Part shown: piece by piece, positions 8,236 through 16,676 of the stretch
Position numbering within the stretch: position 1 is the first letter of the stretch
How the letters are laid out: each line of letters starts with the position of its first letter
Assembly: GCA_963722585.1 (NCBI GenBank)
Contig: CAVRNU010000010.1
Span: forward strand, 197,779 to 261,778
From: KBS-96 sp963722585
Lineage (GTDB): Bacteria; Acidobacteriota; Terriglobia; Bryobacterales; Bryobacteraceae
Direction: 5' to 3'
DNA: 64,000 nucleotides
Program-made: the position numbers and the translations under genes
The notes under the pieces: model-generated
Told to the model about the DNA's origin: nothing
Seen by the model: the letters and a program-made list of their open reading frames with translations, nothing else
Database searches by the model: none

Positions 8236-9612
8236 GTGGTCGTACCTACGGATCCGGTTTCAGGCTATCTCGAAGATGCGTCGGGTAAGCGAGGAATGGC
8301 CGAGCAGGCCTTTGCGCCTTCAACAACGAGCGAATTGCGGGAGATTGTAGGGGAAGCGGCTTCGCGCCGGATCCCCATTACGGTGGCGGGAGCTGGTACG
8401 GGACTCACTGGTGCCGCCGTGCCGGAAAGTGGCTGGGTGGTTTCTCTAAAGCGATTTCGCAAACTCGAACTCGACAACGGAATTGCGCGCTGCGGGGCCG
8501 GCATATCGCTTCAAGAACTGCAAGACGAGGCGGCCAAAACAGGCCAGTTCTTCGGTCCGAATCCGACCGAATATACAGCTTCGATCGGCGGCGTCATCAG
8601 CACTAATGCCGGTGGTGCCCGCAGCTTCGGATTCCGAGCGGTCCGCCACCATCTCCTCGGCCTGGAAGCTACTTTCATGAGCGGCGAGACGAGATGGCTC
8701 AAACGCGGTGAGCAAGTGGATTTCAGTTACAAGCCCGTACCTCAACCGGCTACGACGAAAAATTCCGCCGGGTATTATCTCGAGCCGGATGTCGACTGGA
8801 CTAATTTGCTCGCCGGGAGCGAAGGAACTTTGGGAATTGTTACGGAAGCCGAGCTCCGAATGTTGCCTGTTGCGCCGGCCGTTTTAGCTGGGGTCGTTTT
8901 CTTCCGAACGGATGAGGATTCATTGAATGCAGTGGACGAATGGAGACACGTGCCACGCTTGCGGCTTTTGGAATACCTGGATTACATGTCAATCGAATTA
9001 ATGCGGCCCTTGAATCCCGACATTCCGGCCGGTGCCCAAAGCGCTCTGATCGTGGAACAGGATCTACCCTCCGAGACTGATGAGGAAGTAGACCGCTGGA
9101 TCGACCGGTTGGCGGAACATCACGCCTTCGTGGACGAATCCTGGTTCGGCTTTTCGGCTCAAGACCGCGAGAAATTTCGCGCATTGCGGCATGCACTGGG
9201 AGCCACCGTCGTTGACCGCGTGCGCCGGACCGGGCTGCCGAAGATAGGAACGGATTTCGCGGTTCCGTTTCATCGCAACCGGGAACTCCTCACTTATTAC
9301 AGGGAACGGGCGGAAGCGCTATTTCCTGGCCGTTTCTTGATCTTCGGGCACATCGGCGATGCGAATGTGCACCTGAACATTTTGCCCGATACAGAGGAAG
9401 AGACGCGCGCTGGCGAAGAAATGATGTTCGACTTCGCCAAGTACGCGGTGAAGCTGGGTGGAACTGTCGCAGCCGAACACGGAATCGGCAAGAACAAGCG
9501 CGACCTGCTCAAGCTGATGTACTCGGCCGAAGAAATTGCGTCGATGAAGGATGTGAAGCGACAGTTGGACCCAGAGTGGCTGCTGGGACGTGGAAATATC
9601 TTCGACGAGTGA
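8236..9612 (+). CDS. FAD-binding oxidase, GlcD / D-lactate dehydrogenase type
   Basis: A 458-residue flavoprotein of the VAO/PCMH family. The FAD-binding-4 domain covers about residues 25-205, with PITVAGAGTGLTGAAVP near residue 47, FFGPNPTEYTASIGG near 105 and LAGSEGTLGIVTEAEL near 195. The FAD-oxidase C-terminal domain follows, with GHIGDANVHLN near 375 and AEHGIGKNKRDLL near 415 carrying the conserved histidines and lysine. It oxidises a 2-hydroxy acid such as glycolate or D-lactate; which one cannot be told. The start is GTG. No glcE/glcF partner or iron-sulfur reductase is adjacent, so it is a stand-alone GlcD-type enzyme. Confidence 0.9.
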   Translation: MVVPTDPVSGYLEDASGKRGMAEQAFAPSTTSELREIVGEAASRRIPITVAGAGTGLTGAAVPESGWVVSLKRFRKLELDNGIARCGAGISLQELQDEAAKTGQFFGPNPTEYTASIGGVISTNAGGARSFGFRAVRHHLLGLEATFMSGETRWLKRGEQVDFSYKPVPQPATTKNSAGYYLEPDVDWTNLLAGSEGTLGIVTEAELRMLPVAPAVLAGVVFFRTDEDSLNAVDEWRHVPRLRLLEYLDYMSIELMRPLNPDIPAGAQSALIVEQDLPSETDEEVDRWIDRLAEHHAFVDESWFGFSAQDREKFRALRHALGATVVDRVRRTGLPKIGTDFAVPFHRNRELLTYYRERAEALFPGRFLIFGHIGDANVHLNILPDTEEETRAGEEMMFDFAKYAVKLGGTVAAEHGIGKNKRDLLKLMYSAEEIASMKDVKRQLDPEWLLGRGNIFDE

Positions 9613-9634
9613 TCGCGTGGCGCGTTTTGATGGG

Positions 9635-9937
9635 TTAAGCAGGAGGCGCGTGAGAGATCAGGAACGTCGCGAATTGGTCGATACCCGTTCGAACGGCCGT
9701 TTCATCTTCCGCCTTGGCGGCCCTCTCGATCGCCGCTCCGATTTCGGTAAGTTCGGGAAACCCGTATGCTCCGCCCGAGCCTTTCAAATTATGTCCGAGC
9801 AGCCGAACCTGCACGAATTCTCGCCGCTCGAACGCGGCCTTAAGCTTGTCGAGATCTCGTCGGCAGAGGGCGAAATACTGAGGAAGGAGTTCAGCTAGAT
9901 CGAAGTCTGGCTCGTCGTCTTCTTCAGCTGTTTGCAT
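9635..9937 (-). CDS. Free-standing HPt (histidine phosphotransfer) protein
   Basis: About 100 residues from the ATG at 9937. It has the HPt helix bearing the phosphorylated histidine in VRLLGHNLKGSGGAYGF, followed by LTEIGAAIERAAK. It would shuttle phosphate between a hybrid kinase and a response regulator; neither is adjacent. A longer reading from 9997 is open but would run into the tRNA-derived repeat at 9945-9990, so it is rejected. The gene is convergent with the GlcD-type oxidase (22 bp between stops) and lies just outside the end of the integrated-element remnant. Confidence 0.8.
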   Translation of the reverse strand: MQTAEEDDEPDFDLAELLPQYFALCRRDLDKLKAAFERREFVQVRLLGHNLKGSGGAYGFPELTEIGAAIERAAKAEDETAVRTGIDQFATFLISHAPPA

Positions 9938-9944
9938 GCTGTGG

Positions 9945-9990
9945 TGGTGGGCGCTGCGGGGGATCGAACCTGCGACCTCATGCTTGTAAG
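9945..9990 (-). repeat. Displaced 3' half of tRNA-Val: attachment-site scar
   Basis: These 46 bases repeat the 3' half of the tRNA-Val gene at 11763-11807, from the terminal CCA through the T arm to the anticodon loop. There are two differences: one extra G in the run of Gs and an A for G in the anticodon stem. Beyond 9990 the match ends abruptly. A direct repeat of a tRNA 3' end, in the same orientation as the intact tRNA and with an integrase remnant between, is the standard footprint of site-specific integration by a tyrosine recombinase. Confidence 0.85.
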
Positions 9991-10002
9991 ATATCAAACT
10001 TC

Positions 10003-10048
10003 GGGGATACTAGCCGCTACCAAGCTGCATGAGATGGCGAGTATCCCC
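10003..10048. repeat. Inverted repeat next to the att scar
   Basis: GGGGATACT (10003-10011) is matched by its complement AGTATCCCC (10040-10048); with one mismatch the arms extend by three more bases (AGCC / GGCG side) around a 20-base centre. It starts 13 bases inside the attachment scar and is followed on the plus strand by TTTT. It could be a transcription terminator, or a recombinase arm site of the integrated element. From sequence alone neither can be chosen. The rest of 10049-10312 shows no gene and no clear promoter. Confidence 0.5.
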
Positions 10049-10312
10049 TTTTGGACCAAGCAATTACGGCCAAGCACGCGATATTGAGCAAGACTGCTAA
10101 AGATGGCGATTTAGGGCGCGTCTTCGAGGACATTCTTTCCTTTGCGCACGAGATCGCGAGCGCGGTGGCATTGTGCTGATTGAGCCCTGCGCAAATGGGG
10201 CATGGTACTGCGTGGCCTCGGGTAGTACTTGCATATTCCCCTTTTCCGGATAAGGATATCCACAAAGCTCTCTCTCGGCAGAGCCTTCAGCACAACTCGG
10301 AGGAATCTCTTC

Positions 10313-11374
10313 ATGAAATCGAACACGCTTCGTGTGGCAGGACTGTGTCTGCCATTTCTCTTTATCCCGGGCGCCGTCGCGGACGACCTCGTTTTCACTA
10401 CCTTCTACGACAGTCAATGGAATAACACGGCAGCCTCGAGCATTAACGCGGAGGGAACAGTCGCGGGCACAGTCGGCGGAATTGGAATTAGGGGGAGCGA
10501 GGGTTTTGTGCGGGACAGGCAAGGTAAAATCACCACATTCTCGTTGGTTCCCCCTTACCCTGTGTCAGGCATTTTCTCAGGCACAAGCGCCTTTGGGATT
10601 AATCGAGATGGGGATATAGTTGGCACCTCGTACATAAACTCACCAGCCGAATTCATTTGGGGGTTTGTCCGCGAAGAAGACGGCACTATCACGAGGTTTG
10701 CGCCTCCCGAGGGACCGGTCTCCCCACCCGATTTCATCAATTCGGCGGGAGAGATTGCGGGTACTTATCACAGTGGGGGGACCCTCGGCCCATCCTACGG
10801 GTTTATTCGCGACGCACAGGGCAACATCCAGACATTCAGCGTGCCGGGGCAGAAGAACTTTCTTTCGGTGACCGGGCTTAACTCGAATGGCGACGTTGTG
10901 GGGTGGTACTACACAACAACTCAATTCAACCAGCAGTTCTGTTTCATTCGGTATAATGACGGCACGGTTTTCCCCTTCAACGTTCCGGGCGCATACGACT
11001 CGCAAGCTGCTGGCATCAATGACGAAGGCGACATAGTTGGCTCGTATGAGGGCGGGAAACACGGCTTTGTGCGCGACGCTTCTGGCGAGTTCACTCACTT
11101 CGATGTGCCCGGCGCAACAAGCATTTCTCCTGCTGCGATCAATAACGGCGGGCAAATCGTGGGAAGTTATACTGACGCGCAGAACGTCGGTCACGGCTTC
11201 TTACGCCGGAAGAATGGCCAGGTCGTCATCGTGGACGTGCCCAACGCCACTTCTACATCCGTTGTGGATATCAATATCAACGGCGAGATGACAGGGACCT
11301 ACGCGACCGCAAACGGCACAGCAAGTTTCGTCGCAAGATTGTGCGGATGCTCGCCTCGGCCAGAAGGCGACTAA
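10313..11374 (+). CDS. Secreted HAF-repeat protein
   Basis: A 353-residue protein beginning at the ATG at 10313, which has GGAGG nine bases upstream; the same frame is open further up, but the upstream starts lack such a site. The N terminus MKSNTLRVAGLCLPFLFIPG is a signal peptide. The body is about seven repeats of the HAF type, each with GF(V/I)R or a related strand, then DVPGA-like turns and a core such as INRDGDIVGT, INSAGEIAGT, INDEGDIVGS and INNGGQIVGS. HAF repeats are found in extracellular proteins and probably form a beta-propeller-like fold; function unknown. It ends with a cysteine pair CGC. It is the only intact gene between the two tRNA-Val repeats. Confidence 0.8.
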   Translation: MKSNTLRVAGLCLPFLFIPGAVADDLVFTTFYDSQWNNTAASSINAEGTVAGTVGGIGIRGSEGFVRDRQGKITTFSLVPPYPVSGIFSGTSAFGINRDGDIVGTSYINSPAEFIWGFVREEDGTITRFAPPEGPVSPPDFINSAGEIAGTYHSGGTLGPSYGFIRDAQGNIQTFSVPGQKNFLSVTGLNSNGDVVGWYYTTTQFNQQFCFIRYNDGTVFPFNVPGAYDSQAAGINDEGDIVGSYEGGKHGFVRDASGEFTHFDVPGATSISPAAINNGGQIVGSYTDAQNVGHGFLRRKNGQVVIVDVPNATSTSVVDININGEMTGTYATANGTASFVARLCGCSPRPEGD

Positions 11375-11668
11375 ACCCAAAATTTCAAAGTTGGGACGCG
11401 GCAACATAGGAGGAAGTTTCTGCCACCGCTCCCAACGCTCTCAGACTTCGAGGCGGAGCTTAACGAACGCTGCTGGATTGAAGGGCTGCGGTTTCACGAT
11501 CTTCGACATTGCGCCATCACCAAACTAGCGGAATCGGAAGCATCGGATCAGACCATCATGTCAATCGCCGGCCACCTGGATCGAGCCATGCTTGAACACT
11601 ATAGCCACATTCGCAAATGCAGCCAAACGCAAGGCAGTGGAAGGCATCCGCGGATAGATGCCACCTGA
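11375..11668 (+). pseudogene. C-terminal remnant of a tyrosine recombinase/integrase
   Basis: Directly after the HAF gene stop, this frame encodes the C-terminal catalytic part of a phage-type integrase: GLRFHDLRH (His-x-x-Arg box), SIAGHLDRAMLEHYSHI (His and the tyrosine nucleophile). There is no start codon or N-terminal domain, and the first catalytic arginine is missing. Just after the tyrosine, the expected ending AAKRKAVEGI is found in the neighbouring frame (stop at 11655-11657), showing a one-base frameshift; the original frame runs on to 11668. The stub points toward the tRNA-Val gene about 95 bp away, as integrases of tRNA-targeting elements often do. Confidence 0.85.
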
Positions 11669-11762
11669 ATTGGTGCTGTTGATGCTACGAGCCTCCAATG
11701 ACCTTCCGCGTGTACATCCTGCCAGAGCGGGAGATTCACGGCTTATAAGCTATTGATTCGAT

Positions 11763-11839
11763 TGGTGGGCGCTGCGGGGATCGAACCTGCGACCTCGTGC
11801 TTGTAAGGCACGCGCTCTAACCGGCTGAGCTAAGCGCCC
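11763..11839 (-). tRNA. tRNA-Val (anticodon UAC)
   Basis: A full cloverleaf on the minus strand. The acceptor stem GGGCGCT pairs with AGCGCCC, the D arm contains AGCTCAGCCGGTTAGAGC, the anticodon stem CGTGC/GCACG encloses the loop CTTACAA with anticodon TAC, and the T arm contains GGTTCGATCC. CCA is encoded at the 3' end (11763-11765). Total length is 77 bases. The 3' half is repeated at 9945-9990, so the gene served as an integration target and was restored on insertion. Confidence 0.95.
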
Positions 11840-11867
11840 GTCTCAGTTTGTGAACTTCAATTGTTGC

Positions 11868-12797
11868 TTATAGGCTAGCAACAGCGGCTGGCGAACTCAA
11901 TTCGCGGCCGATGGCATCGACGAGGCGATCGTAGGTAAACGGGAATCCGTGGCTTTGCGCGACCGCGGGAATCGCCCGCGCGCTCTCGAAAAGAACGTCC
12001 GACATCTCGCCCAGCATGACCCTCAACGCGAATCGCGGGACGGGCAGCATGGCTGGACGATGCAATGCCCGCGCCAAGACCCTGGTGAACTGCTGGTTGG
12101 TAACGGGCTCAGGAGCGGTGCCATTCAATGCTCCGGATACGGCGTCATTTTCAGCGGCCCAGCGGATCATGCCGATTAAGTCATCGCGATGAATCCAAGA
12201 CATCCACTGCTGGCCATCTCCGAGCCTTCCTCCCACTCCTAGGCGGAAGGGCGGGAGCATCTTGTGGAGCGCGCCACCTTCGGCCGAGAGCACGACACCG
12301 ATTCGAATTCTGACAACGCGCAACCCAGCTTCGCGCGCCCGCTCGGCTTCCCGTTCCCACTCTGCGCAGACATGGGCTAGAAAGCCGCCGCTGCCCGGCG
12401 GGCTCTGTTCCGTCAGCACTTCGTCTCCGCGATCGCCGTAATACCCAACCCCCGAGGCGCTCACAAGCACGCCGGGTTTGTGGTGCACGCGGCTCAGCGC
12501 CTCGACCAGATTGCGAGTAACCAACGTTCGACTACTCTCGATTTCTTTCTTAACCTCGGCTGTCCATCGCTGGGCGAGAGACTCGCCGGCGAGATTTACG
12601 ATCGCATCGCAACGTGGAACCGAATCCAGAGGAGCCAACGTTCGCTCCGGCTCGGGCCAGGGATGAAAAGCGGCGCGAAGATCCATAGCGGTGCTCCGCT
12701 TGCGGCCCAAATAGTGAACGGAATGCCCGCCGGCCAGCAGCGTTTCCACTAATCGCTTCCCAATAAATCCCGTTGCGCCCGTCACCAGGTATGTCAC
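11868..12797 (-). CDS. TIGR01777-type NAD(P)-binding epimerase family protein
   Basis: A 309-residue extended SDR of the YfcH/SDR39U1 family. The N-terminal nucleotide-binding motif is VTGATGFIGKRL. Other landmarks are VNLAGESLAQRW near residue 68, SASGVGYYGDRGDEVL near 112, EWEREAERAREAGLRVVRIRIG near 150 and a C-terminal DUF1731 portion containing PVPRFALRVMLGEMSDVL. The biochemical role of this family is not established. It starts two bases after the ntrX stop and is likely the third gene of an ntrY-ntrX operon, although no functional link is evident. Confidence 0.9.
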   Translation of the reverse strand: MTYLVTGATGFIGKRLVETLLAGGHSVHYLGRKRSTAMDLRAAFHPWPEPERTLAPLDSVPRCDAIVNLAGESLAQRWTAEVKKEIESSRTLVTRNLVEALSRVHHKPGVLVSASGVGYYGDRGDEVLTEQSPPGSGGFLAHVCAEWEREAERAREAGLRVVRIRIGVVLSAEGGALHKMLPPFRLGVGGRLGDGQQWMSWIHRDDLIGMIRWAAENDAVSGALNGTAPEPVTNQQFTRVLARALHRPAMLPVPRFALRVMLGEMSDVLFESARAIPAVAQSHGFPFTYDRLVDAIGRELSSPAAVASL

Positions 12798-12799
12798 GC

Positions 12800-14167
12800 T
12801 TACTCCTTGGCTACAATGCCAAGACTGCGCATCTTGCGGTAGAGATGCCTGCGCTCGAGCCCGAGCAAATCCGCGGCACGAGTGACGTTTCCGCCCGTTT
12901 CTTCGAGCTTCTTCAAAATATATTCACGCTCCGCCGCCTCTTTCACCTCATGAAGACTGCCAAAACCATCCCAGGACCGGGAGGGCTGGATACGTTTCAT
13001 GGCTCCCAGTGGGAGATGACGCGCCTCAATGCGATGTTGGGGGTACAGGATAACGAGACGCTCCATTAAATTTCGAAGCTCGCGTACGTTGCCGGGCCAG
13101 GAATAAGCAGTTAATGCGTCAACAGCTTCTTCCGTCAGCTGATTGGGCTTGCGGCCATACGCCGTGGCGAACTCCTGAAGGAAGTGTTCGGCCAATAGCG
13201 GAATATCTTCTGCTCGCTCCCGAAGTGGCGGCACGGTGAATGGAATTACGTTCAGCCGGTAGAACAGGTCTTCTCGAAAGTTTCCGCGCTCAATTTCCTG
13301 CTCGAGATTTTTGTTGGTGGCGGCAATGACGCGGACATCGACTTGAATGGTTTGCGAAGCGCCCACAGGCTCGAACTTGTGCTCGTCGAGAGCGCGCAAC
13401 ACTTTAGCCTGCACCTTCAAACTCATGTCGCCCACTTCATCCAAAAAGAACGTGCCGCCATGGGCCTTCTGCATCTTGCCGATCTTGGCGTCGGCGGCTC
13501 CATCGCTGTTGATCCAGCGGCGTCCGAAGAGTTCACTTTCGATGAGATCCTCGGGCAGCGCCGCGCAATTCACCTCGACGAACGGCCCCTTGGCGCGCAG
13601 GCTCGAACGATGAATCGCATGCGCCACAAGCTCCTTTCCGGTTCCGCTTTCGCCATATATGAGGACCCGGCCATTTGTGGCCGCCATGATCTTTAACTGT
13701 TGCCGGAGCGCCTTGACGGGAACGCTGTTGCCAATGATCTCGGGCAGCTCCGCTTCTTCACGGAGACGTTCGAGCTCAAGCTCCATGCGGCGCTGATCGA
13801 GGCCGTTTTTCAGCACCAGGCTTACTTTTTCGATGGTCAGCGGCTTCTCGATAAAGTCGTAAGCGCCGAGCTTGGTGGCTTTCACGGCAGTTTCTATGTT
13901 GCCGTGCCCGGAGATCATAATCACGACCGGGCGATCGGCTCCGATCCTGGTCTGAATCTGTTCGAGCACTGCTAACCCGTCCATGCCCGGCATCCAAATG
14001 TCGAGCAGGACGGCCTCGTAGTTTCGCTGCACCAGCTCTTTTAAGCACGATTGACCGTCGGCCACAGCCTCGCAGGTATAACCCTCGTCGGACAAGACTC
14101 CCGCCAGCGACTGACGGATGGCGGATTCGTCGTCGACGATCAGAACTCGGGAACCTTGCAGCCTCAT
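12800..14167 (-). CDS. ntrX: NtrX-like response regulator, AAA+ with altered GAFTGA loop
   Basis: A 455-residue activator from the ATG at 14167. Receiver domain: LIVDDE at the start, phospho-acceptor in AVLLDIWMPGMDG, and IEKPL. AAA+ domain: Walker A GESGTGKELV near residue 170, Walker B-like GGTFFLDEVGD and the sensor segment NFREDLFYRLNVIPF. C-terminal Fis-type HTH: GGNVTRAADLLGLERRHLYRKM. The loop that normally reads GAFTGA and touches sigma-54 reads INSDGA here, in register and at the same length, so classical sigma-54 activation is doubtful. The partner kinase gene ntrY lies upstream. The same frame is open to 14263, but the extra residues are unlike a receiver domain. Confidence 0.85.
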   Translation of the reverse strand: MRLQGSRVLIVDDESAIRQSLAGVLSDEGYTCEAVADGQSCLKELVQRNYEAVLLDIWMPGMDGLAVLEQIQTRIGADRPVVIMISGHGNIETAVKATKLGAYDFIEKPLTIEKVSLVLKNGLDQRRMELELERLREEAELPEIIGNSVPVKALRQQLKIMAATNGRVLIYGESGTGKELVAHAIHRSSLRAKGPFVEVNCAALPEDLIESELFGRRWINSDGAADAKIGKMQKAHGGTFFLDEVGDMSLKVQAKVLRALDEHKFEPVGASQTIQVDVRVIAATNKNLEQEIERGNFREDLFYRLNVIPFTVPPLRERAEDIPLLAEHFLQEFATAYGRKPNQLTEEAVDALTAYSWPGNVRELRNLMERLVILYPQHRIEARHLPLGAMKRIQPSRSWDGFGSLHEVKEAAEREYILKKLEETGGNVTRAADLLGLERRHLYRKMRSLGIVAKE

Positions 14168-14279
14168 TCCTTGTTTTAGATTGACAGAAACGCAGATACG
14201 GCGCGAACTCTTGTGGGGCCGCCAGTCGCGGCGACAAGCCGGCGTGCTGGCCGGCTTTCTCAAGCATGCCGCTCTTCAA

Positions 14280-16379
14280 TCAGATCTTGCCCAGAAGGAT
14301 TTCGTGCTTCGGACTGGAATCCGGTTCACCCGTGCCTTGAGCCAATAGCTCGACGACAAAGCGCGTTCCGGATGGCAAATTGTCTTCTACGCGGACACGC
14401 CCGCGATGCTCGCCAATGATATGGCTCACAATTGCCAGCCCAAGCCCGGTGCCGCGCTCCTTTGTGGAGAAATAAGGGAGAAACAGCTTTTCCTTATCGA
14501 TGGGAGTGACGCCACAGCCTGTGTCGGCAATCACAAGATCCACGAAATCCGGCCCGGCAAAAGAGGTTGTCACGAGCAGGCTTTTTATAGGCGAGCTGTC
14601 CATCGCCTCGGCCGCGTTATCCACCAAGTTGACGATCACACGCTTGATCTGCTCGCGATCGGCCATCACCGGCGGCAAATTGGGCGCGAGGTCAAGCGTG
14701 ACGTTCACGCCGCCGAGCCGGCCAGCGAAGACTGCCATTGCGCTTTCGACAATTTCATTGAGGTCGGCCACTGCGGGTTGAGCGGCGGGAAACCTCGAGA
14801 ACTGAGAGAACTCGTCGACAAGGCTCTTTACGGTTTGAACTTCCTGCTGAATCGTCGTCGTACACTCGTTGAGAATGGCGCGCGTGTCGGGAGGCAGCGC
14901 CAAGCGGCGCAACTGCCTCTCGAGCCTGTCGGCCGAAAGGGAAATGGGAGTGAGCGGATTCTTGATCTCGTGAGCGATGCGCCGCGCCACTTCCTGCCAG
15001 GCGGCCGTCTTCTGGGCGCGCAACAATTCGCTCGTATCCTCGACGACAATGACGAAGCCGCGCCGTTCTTCGAGCGAAGACACGGTCAAAGCGAGATGCA
15101 GCACCCGGCGGCTGCTCGTAATTTCAATTTGACTTCCAGCGCTTCCGGTACGCCGGGCCCGTTTCATAAGATAGCGGAGCTCGTCGAGGTTCTCGCCTTG
15201 AAAGAGCTGGTCCAAGGTGCTGGCCCGGAGTTCGCCGCTGTCGGAGAAAATACCCCGGAAAGCGCGGTTGACGCGTTCAATGCGGCCGTCGTCGGATACC
15301 GACAACACGCCGGTCGGAATACTCTCTAGAATCGCCTCGGTGAACCGCCGCCGGGCCTCGAGTTCCTTTGCGTTGCTTTCGAGATCGCGCGTCATCTCAT
15401 TGAACGAGCGAACCAGGGTGGCCAGCTCGTCCATGGCTCGAACCCGAACGCGATAGGAGAGGTTGCCCTGCCGAACCTCTTTGGCCGCTTCGAGCAGAGC
15501 CGAAACCGGCACGCTGATCTGGCGCGCGACAAGCTGCGAAATCCAGGAGGCAACGAAAAGAACAAACAGCGTGATGACACAGATCAACCCGAAGTAAACA
15601 TCTTTATAAAACTTCTTGTTGCTTCCGAGCGCGCGCTGATCTTCAAGATAACGATTGATGGCGGCCTGCTTTTCGGCTAGATCGAAACCGAATGGGAAAT
15701 AGCCAGTGAGCCGGCCCAGCACCCGATCGCCATCCGCGACCTCCGCATTAGCCTCGATCCCCGCTCTTCCGCCTTGTGTCTTTTGAGGGCATAGATCGAC
15801 GGCGCCTCCATCCGGACTGTGTAGGACTAGACTTTGTATACGTTGGGCTGCGCAAATTTTCGTGAAGAACGCGCCATCCACGATTCCGGTTTCGGCGGCG
15901 ATCCGGGTTTGAGGCAGCAAGCTTAGCCAGTTCGCCTCGGCCTGCGCCCGATCGTTCGATTCGCTGCGAAATGCCCCATCAAGCTGCTGCAGGTTGATTT
16001 CGATGTTGGTGGCCGGTTGGCGAAACCATTTCTCGAGATTCCGGTTCAGCACGTACACCGTAAAGAGAACCATGAACAGAACGGGAGTGAGCGACAGCGT
16101 GAGAGCGCCTGCGATCAGCTTCGAGCGGATGCGCGAGCCTTCCTGATTGTGCCGCCGCTCGATATAGAGCTTGACAATCGTGCGGGCAAGCATGAACGCC
16201 AGCGTCACGAAGAACAGGAAAATGACTGTCGAAACCGCCCAGATGATGGCCGTCTGCTGCGAATTGGCAGGTCCGTAGGCGCCGAAGCTGAACGATCCCT
16301 GCCAGACGACGAGCGCCAACAGGATGAAGAAGCCAATGGCCGCGCCGGCCAGCGCTACGCGTCGCCGCATGATCCACAT
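14280..16379 (-). CDS. ntrY: NtrY-like membrane sensor histidine kinase
   Basis: A 699-residue kinase. Two membrane helices near residues 10-65 and a third near 85-112 precede a periplasmic-type region (about 115-270), a further helix CVITLFVLFVASWISQL, a HAMP domain (about 295-350), a PAS domain (RRFTEAILESIPTGVLSVSD, about 370-450), the HisKA box RRIAHEIKNPLTPISLSADR with the phosphorylated histidine, and a HATPase domain with NLVDNAAEAM, DTGCGV and GTGLGLAIV. The order matches NtrY. It should phosphorylate the NtrX-like regulator encoded 112 bp downstream. The signal is not known; the link to nitrogen in this organism is inferred from the family only. Confidence 0.9.
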   Translation of the reverse strand: MWIMRRRVALAGAAIGFFILLALVVWQGSFSFGAYGPANSQQTAIIWAVSTVIFLFFVTLAFMLARTIVKLYIERRHNQEGSRIRSKLIAGALTLSLTPVLFMVLFTVYVLNRNLEKWFRQPATNIEINLQQLDGAFRSESNDRAQAEANWLSLLPQTRIAAETGIVDGAFFTKICAAQRIQSLVLHSPDGGAVDLCPQKTQGGRAGIEANAEVADGDRVLGRLTGYFPFGFDLAEKQAAINRYLEDQRALGSNKKFYKDVYFGLICVITLFVLFVASWISQLVARQISVPVSALLEAAKEVRQGNLSYRVRVRAMDELATLVRSFNEMTRDLESNAKELEARRRFTEAILESIPTGVLSVSDDGRIERVNRAFRGIFSDSGELRASTLDQLFQGENLDELRYLMKRARRTGSAGSQIEITSSRRVLHLALTVSSLEERRGFVIVVEDTSELLRAQKTAAWQEVARRIAHEIKNPLTPISLSADRLERQLRRLALPPDTRAILNECTTTIQQEVQTVKSLVDEFSQFSRFPAAQPAVADLNEIVESAMAVFAGRLGGVNVTLDLAPNLPPVMADREQIKRVIVNLVDNAAEAMDSSPIKSLLVTTSFAGPDFVDLVIADTGCGVTPIDKEKLFLPYFSTKERGTGLGLAIVSHIIGEHRGRVRVEDNLPSGTRFVVELLAQGTGEPDSSPKHEILLGKI

Positions 16380-16572
16380 CGTAGCGAACCAGGGAACCTG
16401 GTAGCGAGGAATTGGGGCCTATAGCGAATTACGGAAGTATTCAATAGCCCTCCTGGTGATTCTGCGAATAAAGAAAGGCGAAGGAGAGAAGGGTAGGGGG
16501 GTTACAGCGATATGCCTATTCCATTAATAGTAAAGCGATGAAGCCGATTGTTCCAAAGCCCATATACGTATC

Positions 16573-16595
16573 TTGACAAACAGTAGAAAACTGTT
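16573..16595 (+). promoter_or_regulatory. Candidate -35 and operator upstream of TonB receptor gene
   Basis: In the 297-base stretch between the divergent ntrY and TonB receptor genes, TTGACA (16573-16578) is followed at once by the perfect palindrome AACAGT-AGAAA-ACTGTT (16579-16595). The palindrome fills the normal promoter spacer, where a repressor would block polymerase. The -10 position at 17-base spacing reads GTGTTT, a weak match, so the promoter call is tentative. No other feature was seen in the stretch, apart from a GGGGG ribosome-binding site just before the ATG at 16677. Confidence 0.3.
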
Positions 16596-16676
16596 GTGTT
16601 TCCTTGCGTTTACGGGTTGGCGAGGAAATTGCTGGGTCGATATCCTCAAGCGTTCACCACCGGGTAGGGGGTACAT

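Larger units (their letters stand above)
9945..11807. mobile_element. Remnant of an element integrated in tRNA-Val
   Basis: A 1.86-kb segment bounded by two direct copies of the tRNA-Val 3' half (9945-9990 and 11763-11807). It holds a perfect inverted repeat next to the distal end, one intact secreted HAF-repeat gene and, close to the tRNA, the C-terminal stub of a tyrosine integrase with a frameshift. No excisionase, replication or transfer gene is left. It is best read as a decayed genomic island that lost most of its cargo by internal deletion. Whether the HAF-repeat gene was original cargo or moved in later cannot be told. Confidence 0.75.

Noticed and set aside
14406..15329. Plus-strand ORF of 307 codons
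   Set aside because: Antisense to ntrY, which has intact kinase motifs over the whole stretch.
1..16379. Amt and NtrYX as one nitrogen-control cluster
   Set aside because: They are 11 kb apart with unrelated genes and an integrated element between; no shared operon or P-II gene is seen.
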